Below are positions 1 through 8,457 of a stretch of 64,000 nt of DNA, piece by piece (within the stretch, counting starts at the first letter, position 1; each line of letters begins with the position of its first letter). The notes under the pieces were generated by a model. That model did no database searches. It had not been told where the DNA came from and saw only the letters and a list, made by a program, of their open reading frames with translations. The stretch spans positions 1 through 64,000 of the forward strand of contig DATBHB010000156.1 in the NCBI GenBank assembly GCA_036557705.1, in the 5' to 3' direction. Position numbers and translations under genes: made by a program. Source of the stretch: VAZQ01 sp036557705 (GTDB lineage: Bacteria > Pseudomonadota > Alphaproteobacteria > Rhizobiales > Xanthobacteraceae).

Positions 1-425
1 GCGAAGAACAACAGGCCCCACAGCAGCGGATATTCGAAGCCGCCGCTCGGCCGGGTCCAGCCGTAGCCGTGCGGCAGGAACACCAGGAACGTGATCACCG
101 CCATCTCGATGGCGATCGAGGCGGCGAAGAAACGGGTGAACAGGCCGAGGATGACGCAGGCCGCGCCGATCGTCTCGTTGATGAACACGATGTAGGCGAA
201 CAGCATGGCGGGCTCCAGGCCGCGCTTGGCCATGCTCTGCTGGGCAAATGCCGCGATTGGCGGCCCCATCAGCTTGACGATGCCGTGGACCAGCAGCGTG
301 CCGCCGATGGTGGCGCGGATCAGTGGATACGAGGCGTCGCGCGCGAAGCTATAGAACGGCGTCAGCGCCGGAATGATCGGCCGCGGCTCCGCGGCGCCGG
401 CTTTGTCCGAAGTCATTGTTGTCAT
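1..425 (-). CDS. DoxX family membrane protein, 3' end outside window
   Basis: DoxX-type integral membrane protein; DoxX relatives are small four-helix proteins linked to quinone or redox metabolism, but the role here is unknown. Translated from the ATG at 425 it opens MTTMTSDKAG, has several hydrophobic helices and carries the family stretch GLFTRFFAASIAIEMAVIT. It stays open to base 1, so the C-terminus lies beyond the window. A strong GGAGGAG lies 4 nt before the ATG. It follows a second DoxX gene on the same strand after 75 bp, and the two share the GLFTRFFAA and (Y/F)EY.(M/L)LWG segments, so they are tandem paralogues and probably one operon. Confidence 0.85.
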   Translation of the reverse strand, partial: MTTMTSDKAGAAEPRPIIPALTPFYSFARDASYPLIRATIGGTLLVHGIVKLMGPPIAAFAQQSMAKRGLEPAMLFAYIVFINETIGAACVILGLFTRFFAASIAIEMAVITFLVFLPHGYGWTRPSGGFEYPLLWGLLFF

Positions 426-500
426 GGCACTCCTCCCAACCCCCGTCGTCGCCTGAGGCCGATGCCGCTCCGCATCAGCACCGGCGAGCAAACGAAATTG

Positions 501-956
501 CTAAAGCTCGGTCCCGATCTTGCGGTCGAGCGAATAGGGTCCGCCGCCGCGCAACGCAATGGCGAAGCAGATCCAGCCCCACAGCATGCTGTACTCGTAG
601 CCGCGCTGCAGCCAGGAAAAGCCGCTCTTCCAGTAGATCGTGGTGATGACCAGCATCTCGATCGCCGCAGCGGCGGCAAAGAAGCGTGTGAACAGGCCAA
701 GGATCAGCGCGACGCCGGCAAGTCCCTCCGTGAGCATAGCCGCCCAGTACCAGAACTCGGGATGCGCGAAGCCGATGTCGGCGAAGCCCTTGAGCACCCG
801 CGGCGCCGGCCCCGCAAGAATCTTGCCCCAGCTGTGCACCGCCAGGTTCCAGCCGACCGCGGCGCGAACGACGAACCACGAGAACGGAATGACGGCGTCG
901 TAAAACCGCTGCAGGAACGGCAGCAGCAATTTCGGCTTCGCGGCAGCTTCGGCCAT
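501..956 (-). CDS. DoxX family membrane protein
   Basis: A 151-residue membrane protein of the DoxX family with about four hydrophobic helices. It contains GLFTRFFAAAAAIEML and YEYSMLWGW, both shared with the downstream paralogue. The reading frame continues further upstream, but the ATG at 956 is preferred because GGGGAGGGG sits just before it and the extension has no DoxX character. It is divergent from the Rieske gene at 1148 across a 191-bp gap that must hold promoters for both directions. The biochemical role is unknown. Membership of the same redox cluster as the Rieske and PQQ proteins is inferred from position only. Confidence 0.85.
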   Translation of the reverse strand: MAEAAAKPKLLLPFLQRFYDAVIPFSWFVVRAAVGWNLAVHSWGKILAGPAPRVLKGFADIGFAHPEFWYWAAMLTEGLAGVALILGLFTRFFAAAAAIEMLVITTIYWKSGFSWLQRGYEYSMLWGWICFAIALRGGGPYSLDRKIGTEL

Positions 957-1147
957 CGATCCCCTCCCCGGATATTTTGCGGAGCCTACGTCGGACTGTG
1001 CGCGATGACTAGCTGGCAGAGAGGCGTGCGGTGCCATGCGCTCAGGTCTGGGTTTGCTTGCGTCTCGCATTGTTGCTGCGGCGGCCCCATGAGGCCATAC
1101 TCTCCGTAGCCAACTGTAGGGCCCAAGCACGGCGGGAGAGCGAGCGA

Positions 1148-1510
1148 ATGGCGGAATGGTTCGTGGCCAAGGCGGCCGATTTGCCGGACGGCGACCGGCG
1201 CATCGTCGTCGCCGGCAAGGACGAGATCGGCGTGTTCCATCACGGCGGCGCCTATTACGCCTACAGCAATTACTGCGTCCATTCCGGCGGCCCGGCCTGC
1301 GAGGGCATCCTGATCAACAAGGTGGTCGATCTGATCGGCGCCGACCGCACCTATCAGGGCCAGACGTTTTCCGACGACGTGCACTTCGTCTGCCCGTGGC
1401 ACGGCTACGAGTACGAACTGACCACCGGCCGCTGCGTCGGCGACCAGCGGCTCAAGCTGAAGAAATACCAGGTCGTCCGCCGCGGCGACGACATCTACGT
1501 CGTGACCTAA
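1148..1510 (+). CDS. Rieske [2Fe-2S] ferredoxin-like protein
   Basis: Small soluble electron carrier of 120 residues with a complete Rieske cluster site: C-x-H in NYCVHSGG and C-x2-H in VCPWHGYEY. It has no signal peptide or membrane helix, so it should be cytoplasmic. The length fits stand-alone Rieske ferredoxins that feed oxygenases or reductases. The ATG at 1148 follows GGGAGAG. The amidohydrolase starts 14 bp after its stop, so the two are probably co-transcribed. There is about 35 residues between the two cluster motifs, longer than in many ferredoxins (an insertion around LINKVVDLIGADRTYQG). The redox partner is not identifiable. Confidence 0.88.
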   Translation: MAEWFVAKAADLPDGDRRIVVAGKDEIGVFHHGGAYYAYSNYCVHSGGPACEGILINKVVDLIGADRTYQGQTFSDDVHFVCPWHGYEYELTTGRCVGDQRLKLKKYQVVRRGDDIYVVT

Positions 1511-1524
1511 AGGGAGACAGCGCC

Positions 1525-2736
1525 ATGGATACGGTGCCGAGCGAGGTCCGCAAGCTCAATTTCGACGATTACTCTACGGCAAAGCATCTCGAGCACGCCG
1601 CCGAGCAGGCGCGCGCCCGCAACTTCCAGGATTTTCTGATCGTCGATGTCGACGCGCATCACTACGAGAATGAATCCTATAAGGAAGTTTTTCAGTACAT
1701 CGAGAGCCCGGTGATCCGCCACGACGTGATCGATTCGTCGCTGCGGCCCGGCCGCTCGGCCATGCTCAACTCGTCGGTCGGCAACCAGAACCTCGGCGGC
1801 CGCATCACCCGCTCCAACCTGCGCCGGCTGCAGAAGGTGCCGGCCGACGGCCGCCATCGCGACATCGCCATGACGTTGGAGTGGATGGACGCGATGGGCG
1901 TCGATTACGCCTGCATGTTCCCGACGCCGATGCTGTTCCTCGGGCTCCATCCGCAGGTCGAGATCGAGGTCGCGCTGTGCCGCGCTTATAACCGCTGGCT
2001 GTGCGAGCGCATCCTCGCCGTCGAGCCGCGGCTCGTCTCCATGCTCTACATCCCGTTCAACGATCCGGAGGCGGCCTACAAGACCGTGGAGGATTTCGGC
2101 GACAACAAGGGCGTCGTCGGCTTCATGGTGACGTCGCCGCGCTACAAGCCGGTGCACGACAATGCCTATATGAAGACCTACGCGCTGCTCGAAGAGATGG
2201 GCAAGCCGATCTCATTCCATGCCGCCTACAGCTGGGACGATCGGGCGCTCGCCACCACCAACCGCTTCATCTCGGTGCATTCGCTCGGCTTCATGTGGTT
2301 CAACATGGTTCACATGACCAACTGGGTGATCAATGGCCTGCCGGAACGCTTCCCCAAACTCAAGGTGCTGTGGATCGAGAGCGGCCTGACCTGGGCCTAT
2401 TGCCTGATGCAGCGGCTCGATCATTCCTACATGATGCGCATCTCGGATTGCCCGTCCTGCAAGCGCAAGCCGAGCGAATATATGCGCGACATGTATTATT
2501 CGTCACAGCCGATGGAGGTCCCCGACGATCTTTCCATCCTCGAAGCGACGTTCAAGATGATCAATGCCGAAAACCGGCTGGTCTGGTCGTCCGATTACCC
2601 GCACTGGGACTTCGACCTGCCGAGCATCATCTATGACTTGCCGTTCCTCAAGGAGGGCGCGAAGCGCAAGATCCTCGGCGGCAATGCAGCCGACCTGTTC
2701 GGTCTCGATCCCAGGCCGGTGAAGAAAATTCCGTAG
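1525..2736 (+). CDS. Amidohydrolase family protein (Amidohydrolase_2 type)
   Basis: A 403-residue TIM-barrel hydrolase or decarboxylase of the Amidohydrolase_2 group, which includes ACMSD and related aromatic-acid decarboxylases. The first strand carries VDVDAHHYE, the usual metal-site region, and the C-terminal part has SSDYPHWDFD, matching the conserved Asp/His site near the barrel end. No signal peptide is present, so it is cytoplasmic. The start is the ATG at 1525 after AAAGGGAGACAG; an in-frame open stretch further upstream only overlaps the Rieske gene in another frame. The substrate is unknown. Pairing with a Rieske protein suggests catabolism of a ring or carboxylic compound, which is an inference. 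Confidence 0.85.
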   Translation: MDTVPSEVRKLNFDDYSTAKHLEHAAEQARARNFQDFLIVDVDAHHYENESYKEVFQYIESPVIRHDVIDSSLRPGRSAMLNSSVGNQNLGGRITRSNLRRLQKVPADGRHRDIAMTLEWMDAMGVDYACMFPTPMLFLGLHPQVEIEVALCRAYNRWLCERILAVEPRLVSMLYIPFNDPEAAYKTVEDFGDNKGVVGFMVTSPRYKPVHDNAYMKTYALLEEMGKPISFHAAYSWDDRALATTNRFISVHSLGFMWFNMVHMTNWVINGLPERFPKLKVLWIESGLTWAYCLMQRLDHSYMMRISDCPSCKRKPSEYMRDMYYSSQPMEVPDDLSILEATFKMINAENRLVWSSDYPHWDFDLPSIIYDLPFLKEGAKRKILGGNAADLFGLDPRPVKKIP

Positions 2737-2830
2737 CTCGGCGCTTATTGTACCGTCCCGCCGTCCTGGCTAGACTTGCGCTCGCTGGCGATAGAACCAG
2801 CGGCCGATCGACAGGCGCAGGGAGGATACG

Positions 2831-4585
2831 GTGTCACATAATCAGAAAATCCTCGTAAAATCTGTTTGCGTCGCTCTGGCGAGCGCCTCGGTGCTGGCGC
2901 TGAGCGCGCTCCCGCTCGCCGCCCAATACAAAATCACCGTCGCCAAGGAGCGCCTGCTCAATGCGCAGAACGAGCCGCAGAACTGGCTGATGATGAACGG
3001 CGATTACGCCTCACAGCGTTATTCGAAGCTTAGCCAGATCAACCGCGACAACGTCAAGAACTTGCGCCTCGTTTGGGCGCTTGCGCTCCGCGGCATGCAG
3101 GACGTCGGCCAGAATGGCCCGGAGAATGAAGTCAATCCGCTCATCGATAATGGTTTCATGTACACGAGCGACGGCTGGGGCACGCTTTACAAGATCGATG
3201 CGCGCGCTCCGAACAAAGGCGATTTTGTCTGGATCAACGATCTCGGCGTTCGTCACGAAGGCAACCAGCCCCGCACCCGCGGCTTCGCGCTGTGGGAAGA
3301 TCTGGTGATCGAGAGTCTGCCCGATGGCCGCGTGGTGGCGGTCAACCGCGACAGCGGCGAACCCGTCTGGGACAAGAAGCTCGCAGGCGTCGACGAATTC
3401 GGCAGGAAGGATAGATTCGACACCGCCCCGCTCGTCGCTGAAGGCAAAGTCATCGTCGCGGCGGTCGGGCCGCGCGGCTGGCTTGCTGCGCTCGATGCCA
3501 AAACCGGTAATGAGCTTTGGCGCTGGTACTCGGTCCCAAAACCCGGTGAGCCGGGCAGCGAGACCTGGAAGGACGATCACAACGCCTGGAAGAGCGGCGG
3601 CGGCGCGATCTGGCAGACCGGCTCCTACGATCCTGCGACCAAGCTGACGATTTGGGGAACCGGAAACCCGACCCCGAACTTCGACCCGCAATTCCGACCC
3701 GGCGACAATCTCTATACCAACTCGGTCGTGGCGCTCGATATCGATAGTGGCAAGCTGGTCTGGTATTTCCAGTATCTCCCCAACGACTCGTGGGACTGGG
3801 ACGAGATTGGCGTCCATATACTCTATGACGCGACGATCAACGGCGAGAGCCGAAAGGTCGTCGGTCATTTCGCGCGCAACGGGTTTTTCTATGCGCTCGA
3901 CCGGGCCAACGGCAGCTTCATCAAGGGCGGCCAGTACACCAACGAGTTGAACTGGACCAAGGGGCTCGATCCCAAGACCGGCAAGCCGCTCGAATACAAT
4001 CCTTCGCTCGCCGTCCAGAAATACGTGCCCGAGGTGCGTGCGCTGCGCGGGGATCCGATGAAGCGGACCTGCCCAACCTGGCACGGCGGCGTCGCGCACC
4101 AGCCTGCCGCCTTCAACCCGGTCAAGAAGATCGCCTATGGGGTCGGCGCCGAAGGCTGCTTCTCGCAGAATGGCGCGGCGGTTGCCTTCAAATCCCCGCA
4201 AGGGGGCATCGATACGCAAAAGAGCGAGAAGCGCACCTTTACCAGCGATCTCTACTACGGCGCGGTCACGGCCTACGATACCGTCAACAACAAGGTGCTG
4301 GCGAAAGCCATTACCGATATCGAGGTCCGTTCCGGCGCAACCGCCACCGCAGGCGGTCTCGTTTTCACCGCCCTGCAGGACGGCTGGGTGGTTGCCTACA
4401 ACGACGAAACCCTCGAAGAGCTGTGGCGCTTCAATGTCGGCACACCGCTCAAGGGTGCGCCGGTCACCTACGCGATCGGACCGAAACAATATCTTGCCGT
4501 GCAGGGGAGCGGCCGGCACGTGCATCCGATCAAATACGACAAGCTCGAAAGCTCGAGCTACCTGTTCGTGTTCGCTCTTAACTGA
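2831..4585 (+). CDS. PQQ-type beta-propeller dehydrogenase, copy 1
   Basis: Exported quinoprotein of 584 residues, related to the large subunits of PQQ alcohol dehydrogenases. It starts at a GTG with GGAGGA 4 nt upstream and has a signal peptide ending near LPLAAQ. Seen motifs: GGGAIWQTGSYDP (active-site Trp), WGTGNP (Asn), DSWDWDE (catalytic Asp in a D-x-D pair) and ARNGFFYALDR (Arg). The adjacent Cys-Cys pair of classical methanol dehydrogenases is absent, and there is no haem motif. In the loop before RGWLAALDAKTG it is 4 residues shorter than copies 2 and 3 and carries no acidic residue there. Its substrate is unknown, and it may differ functionally from the other two. Confidence 0.85.
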   Translation: MSHNQKILVKSVCVALASASVLALSALPLAAQYKITVAKERLLNAQNEPQNWLMMNGDYASQRYSKLSQINRDNVKNLRLVWALALRGMQDVGQNGPENEVNPLIDNGFMYTSDGWGTLYKIDARAPNKGDFVWINDLGVRHEGNQPRTRGFALWEDLVIESLPDGRVVAVNRDSGEPVWDKKLAGVDEFGRKDRFDTAPLVAEGKVIVAAVGPRGWLAALDAKTGNELWRWYSVPKPGEPGSETWKDDHNAWKSGGGAIWQTGSYDPATKLTIWGTGNPTPNFDPQFRPGDNLYTNSVVALDIDSGKLVWYFQYLPNDSWDWDEIGVHILYDATINGESRKVVGHFARNGFFYALDRANGSFIKGGQYTNELNWTKGLDPKTGKPLEYNPSLAVQKYVPEVRALRGDPMKRTCPTWHGGVAHQPAAFNPVKKIAYGVGAEGCFSQNGAAVAFKSPQGGIDTQKSEKRTFTSDLYYGAVTAYDTVNNKVLAKAITDIEVRSGATATAGGLVFTALQDGWVVAYNDETLEELWRFNVGTPLKGAPVTYAIGPKQYLAVQGSGRHVHPIKYDKLESSSYLFVFALN

Positions 4586-4586
4586 T

Positions 4587-4672
4587 TGTCATGGCCGGGC
4601 TTGATCCGGCCATCCATCTTGCAAAATAGATGGATGCGCGGGTCAAGCCCGCGCATGGCGGGAAATAACGAA
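4587..4672. repeat. Dispersed palindromic element (ATGGCCGGGCTTG type) between PQQ copies 1 and 2
   Basis: Imperfect inverted repeat directly after the stop of PQQ copy 1. The left arm ATGGCCGGGCTTGATCCGGC and the right arm around GCGGGTCAAGCCCGCGCATG can fold on each other through CATCCAT/ATGGATG. Elements of this appearance are frequent between genes in Bradyrhizobium-type genomes. It may act as a terminator or mRNA-stability hairpin between copies 1 and 2. Confidence 0.7.
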
Positions 4673-4681
4673 GGGTGAGAA

Positions 4682-6454
4682 ATGCAACAGCGTAATCGCA
4701 AACTTGTTGCCATCGCCGCCACGATCCTGGCGGGAGTATCGATCAGCGCTTTGACCACGTCGGACCTGCAGGCCCAGTACAAGATCACGGTCAACCGGGA
4801 GCGCCTGCTCAACGCGCAGAACGAGCCGCAGAACTGGCTGATGATGAACGGCGATTACGGCTCGCAGCGTTATTCTAAGCTCACACAAATTAATCGTGAC
4901 AACGTCAAGAACCTGCGGATGGTCTGGGCGCTGGCGCTCGGCGGCATGCAGGACATCGGCCAGAACGGTCCGGAGAATGAAGTCAATCCGCTCATCGACA
5001 ACGGATTCATGTATACCAGCGACGGTTGGGGCACGATCTACAAGATCGACGCGCGCAACCCCAACAAGGGCGATTTTGTCTGGACCAGCGACTCCGGCGT
5101 GCGGCACGAGGGCAACCGCACCCAGACGCGCGGCATTGCGTTGTGGGACGACAAGGTCATCGCCAACCTCCCGGACGGCCGCGTCATCGCGATCAACCGC
5201 GATTCGGGCGAGATTGTCTGGGACAAGAAAGTGGCGCAGCCAAACGAGTTCGGCAACAAAGAGCGCTTCCATGCCGCTCCGCTCGTCGCCGAAGGCAAGG
5301 TGCTGGTGGCCAACGGCGCCGGCGACCAGGGAACGCGCGGCTGGCTCGCGGCGCTTGACGTCAACACCGGCAACGAGCTGTGGCGGTGGTACGCGGTGCC
5401 CAAGCCGGGCGAGCCGGGAAGCGAGACCTGGAAGGACAAGACCAATGCCTGGAAGACCGGGGGCGGCGGGCTATGGCAGACCGGCTCCTACGATCCGGAA
5501 ACCAAGCTCACGATCTGGGGCACCGGCAATCCCTATCCGCTCTATGATCCCGAAGCGCGCCCGGGTGACAACCTCTACACCAATTCGGCCGTCGCGCTCG
5601 ACATCAATACCGGCAAGCTGGTCTGGTATTTTCAGTACACCCCGAACGACTCGTGGGATTATGACGAGATCGGGGTGCATCTCCTGTACGACGAAACCAT
5701 CAACGGCGAGAAACGCAAGGTTGTCGGCCATTTCGGGCGCAACGGCTTCTTCTATTCCCTCGATCGGGTCAACGGCAGCTTCATCAAGGGCGGCCAGTAC
5801 ACCAACGAGCTGAACTGGACGAAAGGGCTCGATCCCAAGACCGGCAAGCCGCTCGAATACGATCCGAGACTCGACCTGCAGCGCTACGTCACCGAAGCGC
5901 GCGCGCTGCGCGCCGACCGCGGCGTGATGAAGCGCGCGTGCCCGACTTGGCACGGCGGTGTTGCGCATCAGCCGACCGCCTATAATCCGGTCAAGCACAT
6001 CGCCTACGGCGTGGGGGCGGAAGGCTGCTTCTCGCAGGAAGGCGCGCTGGTGGCCTATAAGGGTCCCGAGGGCGGCGTTGATACTTCGAAGAGCCAGCAG
6101 CGCAAATTTACCAGCGATCTCTACTACGGCGCGATCACCGCCTACGATACCATCAACCACAAAGTCATCGCCAAGAAGGTCCTCGACATCGAAAATCGCT
6201 CCGGGGCGCTGGCCACTGCCGGCGGCCTGGTGTTCAGCGCTTTGCAGGACGGCTGGGTGGTGGCCTACGACGACGAAACGCTCGAGGAACTGTGGCGTTT
6301 CAACGTCGGCACGCCGCTCAAGGGCGCGCCGGTTACCTATGCAATAGGGCCCAAGCAGTACCTCGCGGTGCAGAGCAGTGGGCGGCACCTGCACCCGGTC
6401 AAGTTCGACAGGCTCGAAAATTCGAGCTACCTGTTCGTATTCGCACTTAACTGA
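4682..6454 (+). CDS. PQQ-type beta-propeller dehydrogenase, copy 2
   Basis: Exported quinoprotein of 590 residues, the middle of three tandem paralogues. The signal peptide ends near DLQAQ. It keeps GGGLWQTGSYDP, WGTGNP, DSWDYDE (catalytic Asp plus a second Asp two residues later) and GRNGFFYSLDR. In XoxF-type methanol dehydrogenases the second Asp of D-x-D coordinates a lanthanide, whereas calcium enzymes usually have Ala. The loop before RGWLAAL reads NGAGDQGTRG, where classical enzymes carry the Glu metal ligand. No Cys-Cys pair is present. The ATG follows AAGGGTGAGA. The spacing of 96 bp from copy 1 is filled by a palindromic repeat. The substrate is unknown. Confidence 0.86.
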   Translation: MQQRNRKLVAIAATILAGVSISALTTSDLQAQYKITVNRERLLNAQNEPQNWLMMNGDYGSQRYSKLTQINRDNVKNLRMVWALALGGMQDIGQNGPENEVNPLIDNGFMYTSDGWGTIYKIDARNPNKGDFVWTSDSGVRHEGNRTQTRGIALWDDKVIANLPDGRVIAINRDSGEIVWDKKVAQPNEFGNKERFHAAPLVAEGKVLVANGAGDQGTRGWLAALDVNTGNELWRWYAVPKPGEPGSETWKDKTNAWKTGGGGLWQTGSYDPETKLTIWGTGNPYPLYDPEARPGDNLYTNSAVALDINTGKLVWYFQYTPNDSWDYDEIGVHLLYDETINGEKRKVVGHFGRNGFFYSLDRVNGSFIKGGQYTNELNWTKGLDPKTGKPLEYDPRLDLQRYVTEARALRADRGVMKRACPTWHGGVAHQPTAYNPVKHIAYGVGAEGCFSQEGALVAYKGPEGGVDTSKSQQRKFTSDLYYGAITAYDTINHKVIAKKVLDIENRSGALATAGGLVFSALQDGWVVAYDDETLEELWRFNVGTPLKGAPVTYAIGPKQYLAVQSSGRHLHPVKFDRLENSSYLFVFALN

Positions 6455-6564
6455 AATGCTGATGTTTCAGCTAGAAATAAAGCGATCGTGGGGAGAGGGA
6501 GCGCACCGAGTTTGCTGCAATTGCTCTGCTCAACATGAATTAAATCCGCTCCATGGAGGATGAG

Positions 6565-8340
6565 ATGAAACAAAATCAAAGTCGCAAGTTTCTCGCCTTC
6601 GCCGCCGCGATGCTCGCCGGCGTAGCGCTCAACGCTCTGGCTATCTCGGACTCACACGCGCAGTACAAGATAACGGTCAACAAGGAGCGATTGCTCAACG
6701 CCCAGAATGAGCCGCAGAACTGGCTCATGATGAACGGCGATTACGGGTCGCAGCGCTATTCCAAGCTCACGCAGATCAACCGCGACAATGTCAAGAATCT
6801 GCGTCTCGTCTGGGCGCTGGCGCTCGGCGGCATGCAGGATGTCGGGCACAATGGTCCCGAGAATGAGGTCAACCCGCTCATCGACAATGGCTTCATGTAT
6901 ACGATCGACGGCTGGGGCACCGTCTATAAGATCGACGCGCGCAATCCCAATAAGGGCGATTTCGTCTGGACCAGCGATTCCGGCGTGCGCCATGAAGGCA
7001 ATCATCCGCAAACCCGCGGCATTGCGCTTTGGGAAGACAAAGTCATCGCCACCCTGCCGGACGGCCGCGTGATTGCGCTCAACCGCGACTCGGGCGAGAT
7101 CGTCTGGGATAAGAAGGTCGCGACGACCAACGAATTTGGCTCCAAGGAGCGCCTTTCCGCTGCCCCGCTCGTGGCCGACGGCAAGGTCCTCGTCGCCAAC
7201 GGCGCCGGCGACGGCGGCACCCGCGGCTGGCTGGCGGCGCTCGACGCCAAGACCGGCAACGAGTTGTGGCGCTGGTACTCCGTACCGAAACCGGGCGAGC
7301 CGGGCAGCGAGACCTGGAAGGACAAGACCAATGCCTGGAAGACCGGCGGCGGCGGACTATGGCAGACCGGTTCCTATGATCCCGCGACCAAGCTGACCAT
7401 CTGGGGCACCGGCAACCCGGTTCCGCAATACGATCCCGAATCCCGTCCCGGCGACAATCTCTACACCGACTCGGTCGTCGCCTTGGACATCGATACCGGC
7501 AAGCTGGTCTGGTATTTCCAATACGTGCCGAATGAATCGTGGGACATGGACGAGATCGGCATTCACCAGCTTTACGATGAGCCGATCAACGGCGAGATGC
7601 GCCATGTCGTCAGTCATTTCGGGCGCAACGGAATGTTCTACTCGCTCGACCGCGGCAACGGCAGCTTCATCGGTGGCAGCCAGTACACCAACGAGTTGAC
7701 CTGGACCAAGGGCCTCGACCCGAAGACCGGCAAGCCGCTCGAATACGATCCCAAGCTCGACGTGCAGAAATACGTTCCCGAATCCCGCGCAACGCGAGCC
7801 GACGCCGGTGTCATGAAACGGTCCTGCCCGACCTGGCACGGCGGCGTCGCCTACCAGCCGACCGCGTATAATCCGGTCAAGCACATCGCCTATGGAGTGG
7901 GAGCCGAAGGTTGTTTCTCGCAGAACGGCCAGACTGCCGCCTTCAAAGGCCCCGAGGGCGGTCTCGATCGCGCCAAGTTTTCCAAGCGCACCTTTACCAG
8001 CGATCTCTATTATGGCTCGATTACCGCCTACGATACGATCAATCACAAGGTGATCGCCAAGGCGGTAACGGATATCGAGAATCGCTCCGGTGCGCTCGCC
8101 ACCGCCGGCGGCCTGGTCTTCAGCGCATTACAGGACGGCTGGGTGGTGGCCTACGACGACGAAACGCTCGAAGAGCTGTGGCGTTTCAACGTCGGCACGC
8201 CGCTCAAAGGCGCGCCGGTCACCTATGCAATCGGGCCCAAACAATATCTCGCCGTGCAGGCCGGCGGCCGGCACCTGCATCCAGTCAAGTACGACAATCT
8301 GGAGACGTCGAGCTATCTGTTCGTCTTCTCGTTGAATTGA
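6565..8340 (+). CDS. PQQ-type beta-propeller dehydrogenase, copy 3
   Basis: Exported quinoprotein of 591 residues, third in the tandem. The ATG at 6565 is chosen over the in-frame ATG at 6553 because GGAGGA at 6555-6560 sits 4 nt before it. The signal peptide ends near DSHAQ. It has GGGLWQTGSYDP, WGTGNP, ESWDMDE (D-x-D kept) and GRNGMFYSLDR. Compared with copy 2 the pocket region varies (VPNESWDMDEIGIHQL against TPNDSWDYDEIGVHLL), so substrate preference may differ. No vicinal Cys pair or cytochrome domain is present, so an external electron acceptor is needed. No cytochrome gene is adjacent; the nearest is at 18687-19211. Confidence 0.86.
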   Translation: MKQNQSRKFLAFAAAMLAGVALNALAISDSHAQYKITVNKERLLNAQNEPQNWLMMNGDYGSQRYSKLTQINRDNVKNLRLVWALALGGMQDVGHNGPENEVNPLIDNGFMYTIDGWGTVYKIDARNPNKGDFVWTSDSGVRHEGNHPQTRGIALWEDKVIATLPDGRVIALNRDSGEIVWDKKVATTNEFGSKERLSAAPLVADGKVLVANGAGDGGTRGWLAALDAKTGNELWRWYSVPKPGEPGSETWKDKTNAWKTGGGGLWQTGSYDPATKLTIWGTGNPVPQYDPESRPGDNLYTDSVVALDIDTGKLVWYFQYVPNESWDMDEIGIHQLYDEPINGEMRHVVSHFGRNGMFYSLDRGNGSFIGGSQYTNELTWTKGLDPKTGKPLEYDPKLDVQKYVPESRATRADAGVMKRSCPTWHGGVAYQPTAYNPVKHIAYGVGAEGCFSQNGQTAAFKGPEGGLDRAKFSKRTFTSDLYYGSITAYDTINHKVIAKAVTDIENRSGALATAGGLVFSALQDGWVVAYDDETLEELWRFNVGTPLKGAPVTYAIGPKQYLAVQAGGRHLHPVKYDNLETSSYLFVFSLN

Positions 8341-8427
8341 TGTGCAATCTGCAGCCAAAAATGCCGAGATCGCGGGCATGCGCGGAGTCCACAAACTTCA
8401 CGTGATGGCCTCAAGACGATACCTGTA

Positions 8428-8450
8428 GGGGCGGGTTTCAAACCCGCCCT
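8428..8450. repeat. Short perfect hairpin upstream of the intron
   Basis: GGGCGGGTTT and AAACCCGCCC face each other with a one-base loop. It follows PQQ copy 3 by about 90 bp and could end its transcript, although no T-run follows. The group II intron begins 8-10 nt downstream. Insertion just after terminator-like stems is a known habit of some bacterial group II introns (class C). Confidence 0.65.
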
Positions 8451-8457
8451 GGCGCGA

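Noticed and set aside
69..1109. Long plus-strand frame opposite the DoxX genes
   Set aside because: It is antisense to two recognisable DoxX proteins and gives a low-complexity Arg/Gly/Asp-rich product; typical of GC-rich shadow frames.
1156..1524. N-terminal extension of the amidohydrolase
   Set aside because: It overlaps the Rieske gene in another frame and encodes an Arg-rich shadow; the ATG at 1525 has a good ribosome-binding site.
3011..4525. 504-residue minus-strand frame opposite PQQ copy 1
   Set aside because: A shadow of the real gene; parts of it recur opposite copies 2 and 3 simply because those genes are similar.
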